Shown piece after piece: positions 20,892-31,733 of a DNA stretch of 64,000 nt. The notes beneath the pieces are model-generated. The model was not told the origin of the DNA, ran no database searches, and saw nothing but the letters and a program-made list of their open reading frames with translations. The first letter of the stretch is position 1; each line of letters starts with the position of its first letter. This DNA comes from Lactuca virosa (taxonomy: Eukaryota > Streptophyta > Magnoliopsida > Asterales > Asteraceae), in contig CAKMRJ010000001.1 of assembly GCA_928212115.1 (NCBI GenBank), positions 363,944,698-364,008,697 on the forward strand. The letters run 5' to 3'. A program made the translations under genes and the position numbers.

Positions 20892-21681
20892 TAGGGTTGA
20901 GGGATTCGGGCACACTCTCGAGTATGTCTGAACTCAAACTGAGGAATTGGTAAAAAATTTCAAAAGAAAATGATTTTTTTAAAAGAAGTCTTATAGAAGA
21001 AAAGGGGTGTGATGCGTGCAATCGGCCGAGATCAAGTAAGTATTTCTAAAAATACCCATACATGTTTTATGTTTGATGTTTGGAAATGAGTATATGAGAA
21101 TTTCATGCTAGATTGGGGCTAAGGATCTGCTTAGGGTTGCATGATCGAATGCTAGGAGAGATGCCTTTATTTTCCTGTTGGTTGAGATTTTAGAACTACA
21201 TGCTAATATGGGTTTCAGATGTGGGATAGAATGGTCTGATTAGGTGATTTACTGATTTAGATAACTCGATGCTCGAGTGTTTCTTGCTTTGTGCTTTTAG
21301 ATACTTTCATTAATACCAACTAACTACTAAGTGAATACGTTAGGTTACATGTTATATGTATTAGATAATTTTATAAGGTTACGTTTAACTCTACTACACA
21401 ACTCTTGTTTGAGTCCAACCGTTGTAGTGTGAGACCTTGCAGTCGAAGAATTATCTAGTGCTTGTAGTATGTAATTGTGTTCAGGAGGTAGTTAGAAGGT
21501 ATCAGAGGGAGTTTCTTCTGCAGCTAATGACGGGGAATGGTGTAAAAGGAACCCTAGGAAAGCCTAGGAGATGTTTTGGTACACTGAGTGCTTTGCCATG
21601 CGAGTGAAGTTATTAGATCATAGGGAAGTAACTTAAGGGATTCGGGGTGATCCTTGAGGAAAATATGGATAGGTGTGTAAG

Positions 21682-21702
21682 GTAGTATTGGGACCATACT
21701 AC
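21682..21702 (+). promoter_or_regulatory. leader hairpin of gypsy C
   Basis: Arms GTAGTA and TACTAC pair perfectly around the loop TTGGGACCA, which is one base away from the GGGCCC palindrome of elements D and the chromovirus. The flanks AGGTGTGTAAG and AAAGGATCCGTAC match the other two leaders. Confidence 0.55.
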
Positions 21703-21818
21703 TGAAAGTAAAGGATCCGTACTCGAATCAAGGGAAGTCACAATGATACTAAGGATCTTGTAGAATGTGGAGTTCTCTGAGTGTTTTCTAATGGTTTGCA
21801 TTGTTTATTTCTTTCAAT

Positions 21819-22329
21819 ATGATTACCACTCGAGGAGGTTTCGGTGATGGTTCAGGTTTTGGTGATGGATCGGGTTCGGGCTCTGGGGTCGGACTCATGG
21901 ATGATCAGATGCGAGAGTTCATTTCGTCGGGGATCACTCGCAGTATTTTGGACAGACCCATGTGATCTTTATTACGATCAAGGAGGGCATCATGGAGGTT
22001 TGGATGAGCGTTTAGGAGCATTTTGTACTGAGGTAGTAGCTATGGTGGGTGTACGCTCTCTGAATTTCTGAGAGTTTCATGCATGTGCGCTCTTGAGTTC
22101 TTCGGGAAGAAGGACCTCATCGTTAGTAGGCCATGGTTGGCAGACATCGTGAATGCCTTCGGGATTAACTTCTATCCCGAGGGGTCGACGATCAGATTTA
22201 CATCCTGTCTTCTGAAGGACAGAGTTTGTAATTAGTGGGAGGAGGTAGATCATGCCTTGGGAGGCGAGGTTGTTGAGACGATGAAGTTGGAGGATTTTGT
22301 GACGAGTTTCAAGGTTGAGTTTGCATCAA
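21819..22329 (+). pseudogene. gypsy C gag, first part
   Basis: From the ATG at 21819 the sequence reads a Gly/Ser/Asp-rich start (GFGDGSGFGDGSGSGSG) like that of the chromovirus Gag. It continues with frame breaks through DRVCN*WEE and ends at EFAS, where the chromovirus has EFAPPIEV. The following several hundred bases of gag are absent, replaced by the solo LTR. Confidence 0.75.
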
Positions 22330-23195
22330 TGGGTTTTACATGTTTCAAAAATCATATTTTGGCCGAAAAACATAAACCCTAAGTTTGCATACACCCTAAA
22401 GGATCTATGTTCTCACTATGATTTGCAAACAACAATTTGAATTCAACAACCCTAAAGTACATTACTATTTTCGAAAATTAAAAAAAAAGGTTTAAGAAAA
22501 ACATACCTCTTAATTATACTAGTAGATAATCAATCAAAATAACCTTCTTGTAGTTGCTTGGAAGCTAGCACCAGAAATCTAATGTCTCTGATGGTTCACA
22601 CCTAACCCTAGCAACTAGGAGGCTTGAAGAGAGAGGAGAAGGGAGGTGGAATTTTCGGCTTTGCCTTGGTAAGAGGGGATGACCAAAATTATGCTTATAT
22701 AAGGGGCCTTTTATAGGTGATCAAGGGGGCAATGGATAAGACAGTTTCCTAAGATAAGCCTTATCCCCTTTCCTTGCTCCATAAAGGATTCTTAGGCTTC
22801 CATAATGCCCACGAAAGCCTTATAGCTCTTCTTGAAAAATTCCCCCCTTAGGGAGGTTCTAGAATTGCTCAATGTTCAACTTTTGAAAATTGTAACCTTT
22901 AGTCCTTCCACTTTTAATTATTCCAATTAATCCCAAAATAATTCCAATTAATTTCAGATTAATTTATAATTAACCAATATAATTTTGAATTAATATATTT
23001 TTCTGAAAACATATTAATAAATTATTTATTTTGATTTCTAATTAATATATTAATCATATAATAAATTAATAAATCAATCTCTCTCTCTAAAAGTCATCCT
23101 ATTCAATTATTAGGTTTGAGGGCAACCCAAAAGGACTTTGCTAATAATTCAAGCATATACTAATTCAGTTATTGACTTATAAACCTAATCCAACA
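22330..23195 (-). repeat. solo copia-type LTR in gypsy C gag
   Basis: On the minus strand it begins TGTTGGATTAGGTTTATAAG at 23195 and ends near ACCCA at 22330, the same end pattern as copia A and B, but the interior is different. No internal region is present. No convincing target duplication is visible (ATCAA left, CATGA right), and a gag segment is missing at this point, so a deletion followed or accompanied the insertion. The left border is uncertain by a few bases. Confidence 0.7.
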
Positions 23196-23598
23196 CATGA
23201 TTAGGTATCAGAGGGCTCGACGAAGAAGCCCAAGGATTTTGATTCACGATCGAGAGGCTAGCAGGGTCCATGCCGCTGCGGAAAGTACGACAAGACGTAC
23301 GATGGGGATTGCAGGGTTGGTGAGTTAGGCTGCTACAAGTGTAACAAGACTAGTCCTTACAACAGGGATTATACTGCCACCACCCATGTATTAGGTCTGA
23401 TTTGCTTCCATTGCAATCATAGGGGCCACAAGAAGGTCGATTGTACGAGTTTGACAACAGTAGCAGTTGTAGCATCCGCTCCGGCCACCTTGAGGATCCC
23501 TGACGATCGCCAAGGTAAGGCAGAGGTGCCAATTGTGAGGAGTCGAGCTTTCCAGCTGACAGCCGAGGAGTCTCGTGTAGCACTTGATGTGGTTACTG
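23196..23598 (+). pseudogene. gypsy C gag zinc-knuckle part
   Basis: The end of Gag contains two knuckles: CYKCNKTSPYNRDYT, degenerate, and CFHCNHRGHKKVDC, complete. They are followed by RSRAFQLTAEESRVALDVVT, which matches the end of the chromovirus Gag. The coding similarity stops exactly at 23598, where the 69-bp intron-like segment begins. Confidence 0.8.
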
Positions 23599-23667
23599 CT
23601 ATGCATCTTCTCTTTTATCTCATTTATTGTTTTATTATTTATGTTTATTGTGCATGCTACTATTTAG
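23599..23667 (+). other. intron-like segment of gypsy C
   Basis: A 69-bp T-rich segment sits at exactly the same point as 14434-14498, between DVVT and the protease lead-in MFLVND. It ends TTTAG. The expected donor GT reads CT here (CTATGC), so splicing would now be lost. Because 69 is divisible by three and there is no stop, the frame stays open across it. Confidence 0.55.
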
Positions 23668-24680
23668 GGATGTTCCTAGTGAATGATGTTCCGACCTTGG
23701 TTCTTTTTTATTCGGGCGCCACCTGATCATTTGTATCTCTTGCCCTCAGCAAGAGAGTTGATGACGCTCCTAGAGAGCTCGATTATCCGTTAGAGGTGGA
23801 GATCGCCGATGATCGTTCAGTGAGGGTGTCGAGGGTTCATCGGGGTTATATTCTAGAGTTATTTTGAGAGAGGTACCCGATCGACTTGGTTCCTATTCCT
23901 TTGCATGAGAGCAAGGTTATCCTGGGGATGGATTGGTTGAGCCCTAATATGGCGATGATTGATTACGAGCACCGGATAGTTCATGTTCGAACCCTAAGTG
24001 GGGGAGAACTAGTTATTCATGGCGAGGGTGCTCAGCGTGGACCAACTATCTGTTCAGATGCGAGGGCTAGTAGGTATATTCAGCAGGGTTGTTCTGGTTT
24101 TGTGGTTTATATGTTGGATACCCAAGAGGATGGAAAGAAGGCGGTTGATGATGTGTCGATTGTTCGGGAATATCTCAATGTGTTCCCAGATGACTTGCCT
24201 AAAGTGCCTCCGGAGAGGCAGATCGAGTTCCGTATATATCTAGTTCCAGGTGCGGCTCCGGTAGCCAAGGCACCTTATCGGTTAGCACCTCCAGAGATGC
24301 ATGAGTTGTCTACACAGCTGCAGGAGCTGTTAGACAAGGGATTGATTAGACCGAGTAGTTCACCTTGGGGAGCACCAATACTGTTTGTGAAGAAGAATGT
24401 TTCTCTCAGAATGTGCATCGATTATCGGGAGCTTATCAAGCTAACGGTGATTAACCGTTACCCACTTTCGATGATCGATGATTTTTTTGATCAGATATAG
24501 GGCGTTTCTTGGTTCTCCAAGATTGATTTGCGATCAGGTTATCATCAGATAAAGGTCAGAGAGGAAGACTGCTTTCAGGACTCGTTATGGTCATTACGAG
24601 TTCGTGGTGATGCCTTTCGGACTCACCAATGCTCCGGTCACGTTCATGGATCTCATTAACCGCGTGTAGACCGATATGTC
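23668..24680 (+). pseudogene. gypsy C protease and reverse transcriptase start
   Basis: Protease remnants (LVLFYSGAT, with D-S-G changed to Y-S-G; VILGMDWLSPNMAMIDYEH) are followed by reverse transcriptase: PPERQIEFRI, APYRLAPPEMHELSTQLQELLDKG, RPSSSPWGAPILFVKKN, MCIDYRELIKLT, then FSKIDLRSGYHQ and MPFGLTNAP in shifted frames. The sequence stops after LINRV before motif C. The loss of the catalytic Asp in the protease and several stops show it is dead. Confidence 0.82.
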
Positions 24681-24899
24681 TAAATATCAATTATTGAGTT
24701 AGTGAATTTTACACAGTCCACTAAACCATATTTGATTATTCAAACTCATCTTGCTTCCCCCCCCCCATTTCCAACGGCAAATAGGTAATTGTGTTAGAAG
24801 TTGAGGAATTTTGAAGAAGGATAGTTATATCAAGATTTATGGTACCACTTGTTGACACAAATTGTAGGGATCTTTTATGTAACATATACATGATGCTAA
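24681..24899. other. intergenic, nothing recognised
   Basis: AT-rich DNA between the truncated gypsy element and the TA repeat; it holds a C9 run near 24758-24766 and no coding sign. Confidence 0.5.
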
Positions 24900-24910
24900 T
24901 ATATATATAT

Positions 24911-24994
<84 letters not shown>
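24900..24994. repeat. (TA)n microsatellite, left
   Basis: TA dinucleotide run with two small interruptions, directly against the left end of a foldback element. Confidence 0.9.
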
Positions 24995-24996
<2 letters not shown>

Positions 24997-25509
24997 TTAT
25001 GTTCATGTGAGACGGCCTAATTTTGTGAGACCGTAATACGCAATTCTAGTCACTCATTTTATAGATAAAAAAACATTTTTAAAATGCAAAATAATTGAAA
25101 ATTTTCGAATTTTTTTTTCAAATATTATTTTCGTCATTTATATTTTCCAAAAATATACCAAAAATAATAATAAATAAAATACATTTTTTTTACATATTCT
25201 AGTAGAATATTAGAATATTTTACATATCTGAAAAATCTAGTAGAATATTTTAACATTCAAAAAATCACATTAGAATATTTACAGTGAAATATTCTATTAG
25301 AATATTTCACGTATTTTTCAAAAAAAAAAAAACGGTAATTTTTTTTATTATTTTTATTATGTTTTTTATTTTTTTAAGTAATTAAAGTGACGAAAATAAT
25401 AATTAAAAAAAGAATTTTCGGACTTTTCCTTTTATTTTGCATTTTAAAATTATTTTTAAATTTGGTCTCACGGTCTCACAAAACTAGCATGGTCTCAAAT
25501 GAACCTGAA

Positions 25510-25511
<2 letters not shown>
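24995..25511. mobile_element. foldback MITE inserted in a TA repeat
   Basis: The left end (GGTTATGTTCATGTGAGACG...TTTTGTGAGACCGT) matches the reverse complement of the right end (GGTTCAGGTTCATTTGAGACC...TTTTGTGAGACCGT). The inverted match continues inward through TTTTAAAATGCAAAATA and ATTATTTTCGTCA, so almost the whole 517 bp can fold on itself. Both sides are bare TA repeats, so the target was probably a TA microsatellite. There is no coding capacity. It resembles in habit the TA-targeting elements described in grasses (Micron, TAFT). Confidence 0.7.

Positions 25512-25592
<81 letters not shown>
25512..25592. repeat. (TA)n microsatellite, right
   Basis: About 40 uninterrupted TA units at the right end of the foldback element. 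A Tyr/Ile-repeat reading frame across it is an artefact. Confidence 0.9.
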
Positions 25593-25595
<3 letters not shown>

Positions 25596-25963
25596 GTTAG
25601 CTGCATGTACACAAATGGGATACCTGGAAGAGAGATGTTGCCACATGTTGTATTGGGAAGGTTTGTGAGACTATGAAAGCTTACTATTTTGGATATGTAA
25701 CTATTCATAACATATTTCTAATTCTAATGATGTAAGTTTTTTTTAGAAAAGTTGACTATTTTTGGAATCGTTTACAACAACTGTCCTATTAATTAGCTAA
25801 ATTCATTGTAAACTTGGAAGAAGGCCATATGCTGATAGAGATGAGACCTTTTTGGCCCTTTACTTGGAAGCTTGTTTCGTATGCTCTGTAATTGCTAAGT
25901 CACCAATCAATTTCACATATACGAGGATGGGCAAGAAGGGAAATATGCATAGTAACAATTAAG
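25593..25963. other. intergenic, nothing recognised
   Basis: About 370 bp without coding sign or repeat structure that could be seen. Confidence 0.5.
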
Positions 25964-25966
25964 TTA

Positions 25967-27134
25967 GGCCCTGTTTTGATTTCTTGCTGACCTAGACCGG
26001 TCAGACCCTTTTGGCTGACTCGGTCAGATCAATGTGTTTGATACCTCCATATGATGCGTCTTACTCGGTCCTTCAACGTCTTACCGGGTCATCTCAAAAA
26101 ACTCGCTGGCTGAAACAGATGGGCATCGTTCCCTTTTTTGCCCTTTTCCTTCTCACACGTTCCTTCACCTTGCCCGCCTCCGACGTCTGCAAAGGCAAAT
26201 AGATATCAAAAACTTGTATCTTCCGGTACGTCTCTCCACAACGCGTCTTCAATCTCTTCTTCACCCATCCTCCCGCCAGCCATGTTCGCCGCCTCCGGCT
26301 CAAGCAGCGCCGCCGACCTCCGCCCCAAGCCGACCATTCAGGTATATGCTGTGATATTTTATGAAGAGACCTAATCTCCCATGTGAAATTGTGCAATTTA
26401 AAATTTGAGTTCTTGGTCGATGGTGTTGATATTCTAATTAAAATTGAAACTTCCTGAAGTATTTAGAATTTATTTTCGAATTTGTTTTAATGACCTGGAA
26501 TTCGATGTTGAAGGAGGATTGATTGTTTTGATGAAATTTTTGCAGGATAGTTTCATTAGATTTCCTGACAACAGATTGAGTTATTTGGGTGTTTGAACTG
26601 ATTCAAATGGAATACTGATTTGGTGTTTGGTGGATGGTACTAACAATATGTGATATGGTTGTTGTTGCCAAAATTATGAAGGCTACATTAGTTCTTCCTT
26701 CCCTTGAATTTTGTTTGGTGGATGCTACTAACAATACTGATTTGATGTTTGGTGGATGCTACTAACAATAGTGGTGTTTGTATATGTTGAATTTTGTTTA
26801 CTGTGGTTTTTTTCCAATCGTTTTCCAGTATGTATATACATTTGGATTGATTTTTGTTTCAATCAATGTGATAGAGACAGAGATAGAAAACTATGTTGAA
26901 TTTTGTTTGGCTTGATATAATTGATAAATATAGTTGACACTTTATTGATAGAAAATTGTTTAATGTTTAAATATTATGTTAGAGCAGGAGGGTAAAATTG
27001 TCATTTTTTATCAGTCAGTATATTCAGTCAGATGTACAATCAAACAACAAAGTTTCTTTCTTAGTCAGGATTTCTTACCCAGACGGACCTTTCCCAGTCA
27101 GCACTTTCTCAGTCAGAAACTATCAAACGGTGCC
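25967..27134. mobile_element. Harbinger/Tourist-like element
   Basis: The left end GGCCCTGTTTTGAT and the right end ATCAAACGGTGCC are imperfect inverted repeats. They are flanked on both sides by TTA (25964-25966 and 27135-27137), the usual duplication of PIF/Harbinger and Tourist elements. Subterminal GTCAG/CTGAC words cluster at both ends. No transposase is visible, but a GC-rich exon-like segment (26150-26345) lies inside, so it may carry host sequence. Confidence 0.6.
26282..26341 (+). pseudogene. exon-like segment inside the Harbinger-like element
   Basis: After a CpG-rich, pyrimidine-rich leader an ATG opens 20 codons, MFAASGSSSAADLRPKPTIQ, ended by a good splice donor CAG/GTATAT. The composition is GC-rich in an otherwise AT-rich neighbourhood, as in the first exon of a plant gene. 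No downstream exon was found before the element end. I do not recognise the protein. It could be a captured first exon or the start of a real but unrecognised gene. Confidence 0.35.
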
Positions 27135-27189
27135 TTAATGAGATGAGGGTATTTTTTGTAAGTTAGATATTTATTTTGTTAGCATGATA

Positions 27190-27620
27190 AGATGGAAGCA
27201 ACGATTATAGCCCTTGAAGGAGATGTGAATCATGTGATGCTATGGTTTCAAGGAGAGCACCAACGAAGGCATAGCATTGTGCTATTTTACAAATGGGCTA
27301 AGGAAAGATATAAGGGTTGATGTGAGAGTGATGGGCTGGCTATTAAAATCGAAGAGATGCTTAGCCCTAATGATTAAGTTAAATCTAGTTTTTAGAACGT
27401 TATATTTACTTCTCTGCAACGATAAAAAAAATGTTGGAACTTGGACAAAATCCAATAGAGAGTCACAACAATGACAATGGGTGGTCAAACTATCTCCAAA
27501 CGTTTTAAATAAATACGAAGGCTAACTGAAAATGAAGTGCTAGATAAGAACTAAAGGGGCTTATAATTCATGTGTTATGAAAAGTGGCAAATTAGCCTCC
27601 ATTGTATTTGTAGATGCAAA
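27190..27620 (+). pseudogene. gypsy gag relic of another lineage
   Basis: Pieces in shifting frames resemble Gag of a Ty3/gypsy lineage different from C, D and the chromovirus: MEATIIALEGD, then FTNGLRKDIRVDVRVMG (compare FLNGL..DIR.EVR), and RRLTENEVLD followed by a degenerate knuckle region. Stops are frequent and there are no LTRs. It is an old fragment; identification rests on short motifs only. Confidence 0.45.
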
Positions 27621-29538
27621 TAAATGAGATGTTCGTATAAAAATTAAAGTGAAAATATAATATGATTGGAGATGAATAACTATTAACTTATTTTTTACAC
27701 TAAATAAAAAATGAAAAATAGAGTTGTTGGAAAATACAAGTATATTGCCACTTGAAGTAAAAATCAAATAAATATAAATATGTTGTTATCAGTAAAATAT
27801 AAAATATCATACATACTTATAAAGCTAGCATATTTTTTAATGTCATGCATTTGAAACCCCTTTTTTTAACTTCTTCAAACCATATTCATTTGAAACCATA
27901 TTCATTTGAAACCACATTCATTTGAAACCCCATTTTTTAACTAATGCAACTCAAAAGTTTTTTTTAATTATGATTTAACACTCAAAAGTTTTATAACTTA
28001 TATTATGTTTAATTAGCATTTAGTGAAAAGTTTACTATAAAAAGACCAATCTTTTGGGAAGACATGCATACAAATCATTTACAAATTTAAGAAAGAAAAC
28101 GAACTTAAAAGTTTTTGTGTTAGGTTGAGGTCTTATGACCACTTTTGGAGATATGTTATTATATTAGAGCTTTTATTTTTGTAAGTTTGTTTTACTAATT
28201 CGCTTTTAAATTTTCTTCGTTTTTGGATTATTGTAATACAGTCGTTGTATATTGTGGTTTAATCGTTAATATATTGATCATATGTTATATAGGGCGATGT
28301 CGAAAATATTTAATTAAATATTTTAAATATGTTTTTTTTGTTTTGTAATTGTACCGTTTCAAAAAGATAATTAATTAAATGAAATATTTAGTCTATATAA
28401 GAAATTTGTAGATTACATATTGCATGTATGTCAACACAAAATGATAGATTATATTTGTAGGGTTTGAAGAGTTATATGAGTGGTTCCATGGATGTAAGAA
28501 AGCAATTGCAACTTCTCCAAATATAAATTCATGTAAACTCAAATTGGGTGCATGTAAAAATTTAGATATTAACCAATGTTCAAATTTAGGTATGTTTGTA
28601 AAGGTATACTTGAGATCATTTTTTAAGTTTATGTGTTATGCATCTTTCTATAATCACATGATGATGAAGTGAGATTGATAATTACTTCTCATGAGCTTTT
28701 GGTAAATAAACCATCAAACTATTTATAAGTTAGAGCAATTAACTTTGTTAACATGTATGTATCTTTATGTTGTCTCTCGCTTTTTTATGTTAAGAAAATA
28801 TATTTTATGTACAAGAGAACATTATTCAACATGTATTTTATGGTATGTATATATTATGTTAGTTTCTATCGCTTATTTTGTAAATAACATCGATGAAGTT
28901 TTTTTAATTGAATTTGATGAAAGGAGTTTACAATTATTATTCCAAATTGTTGGTGATAATGACGAATTACAACGAATGATTTTTAATATGATATGACTTT
29001 ATTGTTGAAAACCAATAATTATGTGTGTTATAAAAATGAATTCTTTATGTTCTACCCAAAATTTATATGGATGTACCCAATTTTAAATGTTTTTATAGTA
29101 ATAAAAATAAATTATCTTATTAAATTTGTCAGTTTCCTTTTTTCCTATTCATTCTTTATCGTAAAGAAAAAGTAAAATAAATAAAATAAATAAAATATTA
29201 ATATTTTCATAAGAAAATATAAGTGATCAAAATACACTCCTCCTCCTCTAACTCACTCTTAACATATTGTTTTTAAGATTGGTCGCAGTACATAACAAGT
29301 ACTATAGTTTTGAAATTCAAATTACCATTTTATTTGGACTGTTCATTCTCTTCCAATATTTCATAGCTTTAAAGAAAAAAAAATGAAAGTACAATAAAAA
29401 GTACGGTAGTTTTTTTTAAATAATAATGAAATATTTCATATAAGTAGTTTTTAATTAGTAAAAAGTAATAATTGTTTAAAAAAACGTAAAACTAAAGAAT
29501 AGATTATATTACATTAATAAACTATTATTATTTGTAAC

Positions 29539-29584
<46 letters not shown>

Positions 29585-30640
29585 TAGGAAATAAAAATAT
29601 TCAAATAAATTAATTATAAATTAGTTAAAATAAGTATAGTTTAAAATAATTTTAAATCAAAAACTTAATTCAATTTTATTCAAACACATTTTATTATATC
29701 TTTATTATCGTATACTTAAAATTATTATAATATTAGTTACAACTTAGTATAAAAATTATTATTTCAATGATAAATACTTATAATATTGCTTTTTATAACA
29801 TATAATTGTTAATATTTATATTACATTATTGGGCACAAATCAAGAGTTTAAAACTCCCGCTATAACTCAATAGTTTTTTTTTATTTAACTGTAATTGTGA
29901 TTTCAAATTTAATGTGATTTGTCTTTATATTTTCCACTACATTTAAAAGTTTTTTAAACTTATGGTTATTAATGTGCAATGCTTTTTTATTTTTCACTTA
30001 TTTATTATACACATTGTAGCTATATTAGTAGTATATAAGTAAGTTTTGATTAAAAAATCATATCTTTGAAAATATTTGTGATTCAAAATGAAAGAGTTGA
30101 AAAAAAATAAGTTTTGTCGTATCAATGGTTATTTCAACACAATTTTTTTATAACAATGTTTCTATATATCAAATGTATGTTGATTTCTAAATATTCATTT
30201 TGAATGATTTATAAGTGTTTAATAAGTTTTGTTTGATGTAAATGTTATAATGTTGTAGTGTTTTTATTTTATTAAAGCTATAGTGTTTTTCATACTATTT
30301 GTTATTTGTTTTATATACAAACCGACATACGTTTTATATATAATTTCCACAACTTAAAACGTTCTATAAAATCATCAAAAGTTGTAATATTTATTTTTTC
30401 ATACTACTTTGTTTTTTTATACATAGGAATCAATATATGTTTGATATATAATTACACAACATAAAACGGTCTATAAAATCATGAATTAATAGGGGAAATA
30501 ACTAATGATATAAATTTATTAAAATTAATAAAATTACTATGTTAACTATAGAGTTTGTGTTGCTATTGATATTGGTTTTACATGTATAAATATTAAATCA
30601 TAATTTGTTAAATGTTATTATTTTAATTAAATAATTATAT
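27621..30640. other. AT-rich intergenic, no gene
   Basis: Three kilobases of AT-rich DNA. It holds a short tandem of about 18-bp units (TTCATTTGAAACCATA type, 27880-27930) and an (AAT)n run (29537-29583). An 83-codon frame at 28745-28996 has strongly AT-driven composition and no recognised motif. The right end is a Helitron-like terminus, so part of this region may be a Helitron body whose start I could not place. Confidence 0.5.
29537..29583. repeat. (AAT)n microsatellite
   Basis: About 15 uninterrupted AAT units. Confidence 0.9.
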
Positions 30641-30642
30641 TT

Positions 30643-30670
30643 GCGCACAACGTGCGGGGATTCGACTAGT
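30643..30670 (+). mobile_element. Helitron-type 3' terminus
   Basis: A short hairpin, CGCAC / GTGCG with a three-base loop, is followed ten bases later by CTAGT. A hairpin just before a CTRRT end is the 3' signature of Helitrons. The 5' end (TC...) was not located. The next base is A and not the expected T, so this is moderate evidence. Confidence 0.5.
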
Positions 30671-30791
30671 ATTGTCTATATTGATAGTCATGTCCTCTTC
30701 GGTTTACCCTTTATTGCCAATTATGAGTTTGTTTTGCTTATAATAAAGGCATGTGAACTTGTTAAGAATGTCACATTAATGGTAAATAATA

Positions 30792-31156
30792 TCTCTCTAT
30801 TCTAATAAAAGGATAAGTTTATTCTTCTTTTGTCATCTGTCATCTTACTGGGTCTCATAATTAATCTCATGTCACTTGTCAATCTATTGATTCTATATTT
30901 AAATTTTTAAAATTTAAATTCTCATTCTAATTACATTAAATTAATACCATTAGAATAAAAATTAAAATAAAGTTAGTATAGATTATAAGAATATATAATT
31001 TCACGTATTTATTTAAATCAACGATTATAATTTTGTATAACTAAAAAAATATTTCTTAATTAATAATTTATTTAAATAATTGATTAATAATTTTGAGTTT
31101 TTAATATGAAAGTTTAATTAATTTTATAATCGTGGTTACACGGGTTATAAACTAGT
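30792..31156 (+). mobile_element. small non-autonomous Helitron-like element
   Basis: It starts TCTCTCTATTCTAATAAAAGGA, the usual type of plant Helitron 5' end, and ends with a hairpin (arms CGTG/CACG extended by ATAA/TTAT, 31126-31148) followed by AAACTAGT, i.e. CTRRT. It is about 365 bp, AT-rich and without coding capacity. The flanking bases are A on the left and A on the right, so the exact insertion context is not perfect. Confidence 0.5.
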
Positions 31157-31533
31157 ATATAATATAACAATCGGGTCAACAACAAATCTCATTCTCAAGT
31201 GAAGATTCTTAATGAATGGAACAATTGGAAAATTTTGAGGTCTTATATTATATACTAGTTTGATCTCTTTAATTTCTATAAATTTCGTATTATGGTTAAA
31301 GAGGTTTTTTTTTTTTAAAAAAAATAAATTTCATTCAATTTTTCGTATTAAAGATCTTATACAATCAAAAACTTAAGAAATAACAACGCACTTTCATGCT
31401 TCTACTTTCTTATATTGCAAAAGTATACTTTGAAAACAATTACTACTGCTTTCGAACATAGAAATTGCAAAGAGAAAACTGAAATTAATTTCAGATCCAG
31501 TTGCTATATGCCAGTAAGCTTCGGATTCAAGAA
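31157..31533. other. intergenic upstream of riboflavin synthase
   Basis: AT-rich DNA with an inverted T/A run near 31305-31325. Nothing coding was recognised. Confidence 0.5.
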
Positions 31534-31687
31534 CTAATGTCCATGGCAGCAATGGCTATAGCTCCACGGCCGTTGACCAAAGTCAAATCGACAAAAGATC
31601 AGAAGATTCGAGGAGCATGATTCGTTGATGGTATTTGTTGGTTAAAATAGTTTTAGGGTTACGAAATGGCGACAAGGGTTTTTTTCC

Positions 31688-31696
31688 TATAAAAGG
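31688..31696 (+). promoter_or_regulatory. TATA box of the riboflavin synthase gene
   Basis: TATAAAAGG lies 46 bp before the ATG at 31734. With a start site about 30 bp downstream the 5' untranslated region would be very short. The position also argues against translation from any point upstream of 31700. Confidence 0.6.
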
Positions 31697-31733
31697 AGCC
31701 ACCACCGATTACTGTCGAATCCGAATAACAAAA

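Larger units (their letters stand above)
19832..24680 (+). mobile_element. Ty3/gypsy element C, old and truncated
   Basis: The remains of a gypsy element related to element D hold a partial 5' LTR (19832-20875), a tRNA-Met primer site (20879-20891), a leader with the conserved hairpin (21682-21702), a broken gag, and protease plus the first half of the reverse transcriptase, ending abruptly at 24680. It was hit by copia B on the left and by a copia-type solo LTR at 22330-23195. The missing pol end and 3' LTR imply a large deletion. Confidence 0.8.

Noticed and set aside
25387..25668. Protein with a long Tyr/Ile repeat
   Set aside because: It is the translation of a TA microsatellite; the same holds for frames at 60271-60556.
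28745..28996. 83-codon frame in AT-rich DNA
   Set aside because: Composition is explained by AT richness; no recognised motif and no promoter context.
31538..31621. 27-codon frame (MSMAAMAIAPRPL...) before riboflavin synthase
   Set aside because: It lies upstream of the TATA box and ends before it; no evidence of expression or similarity.
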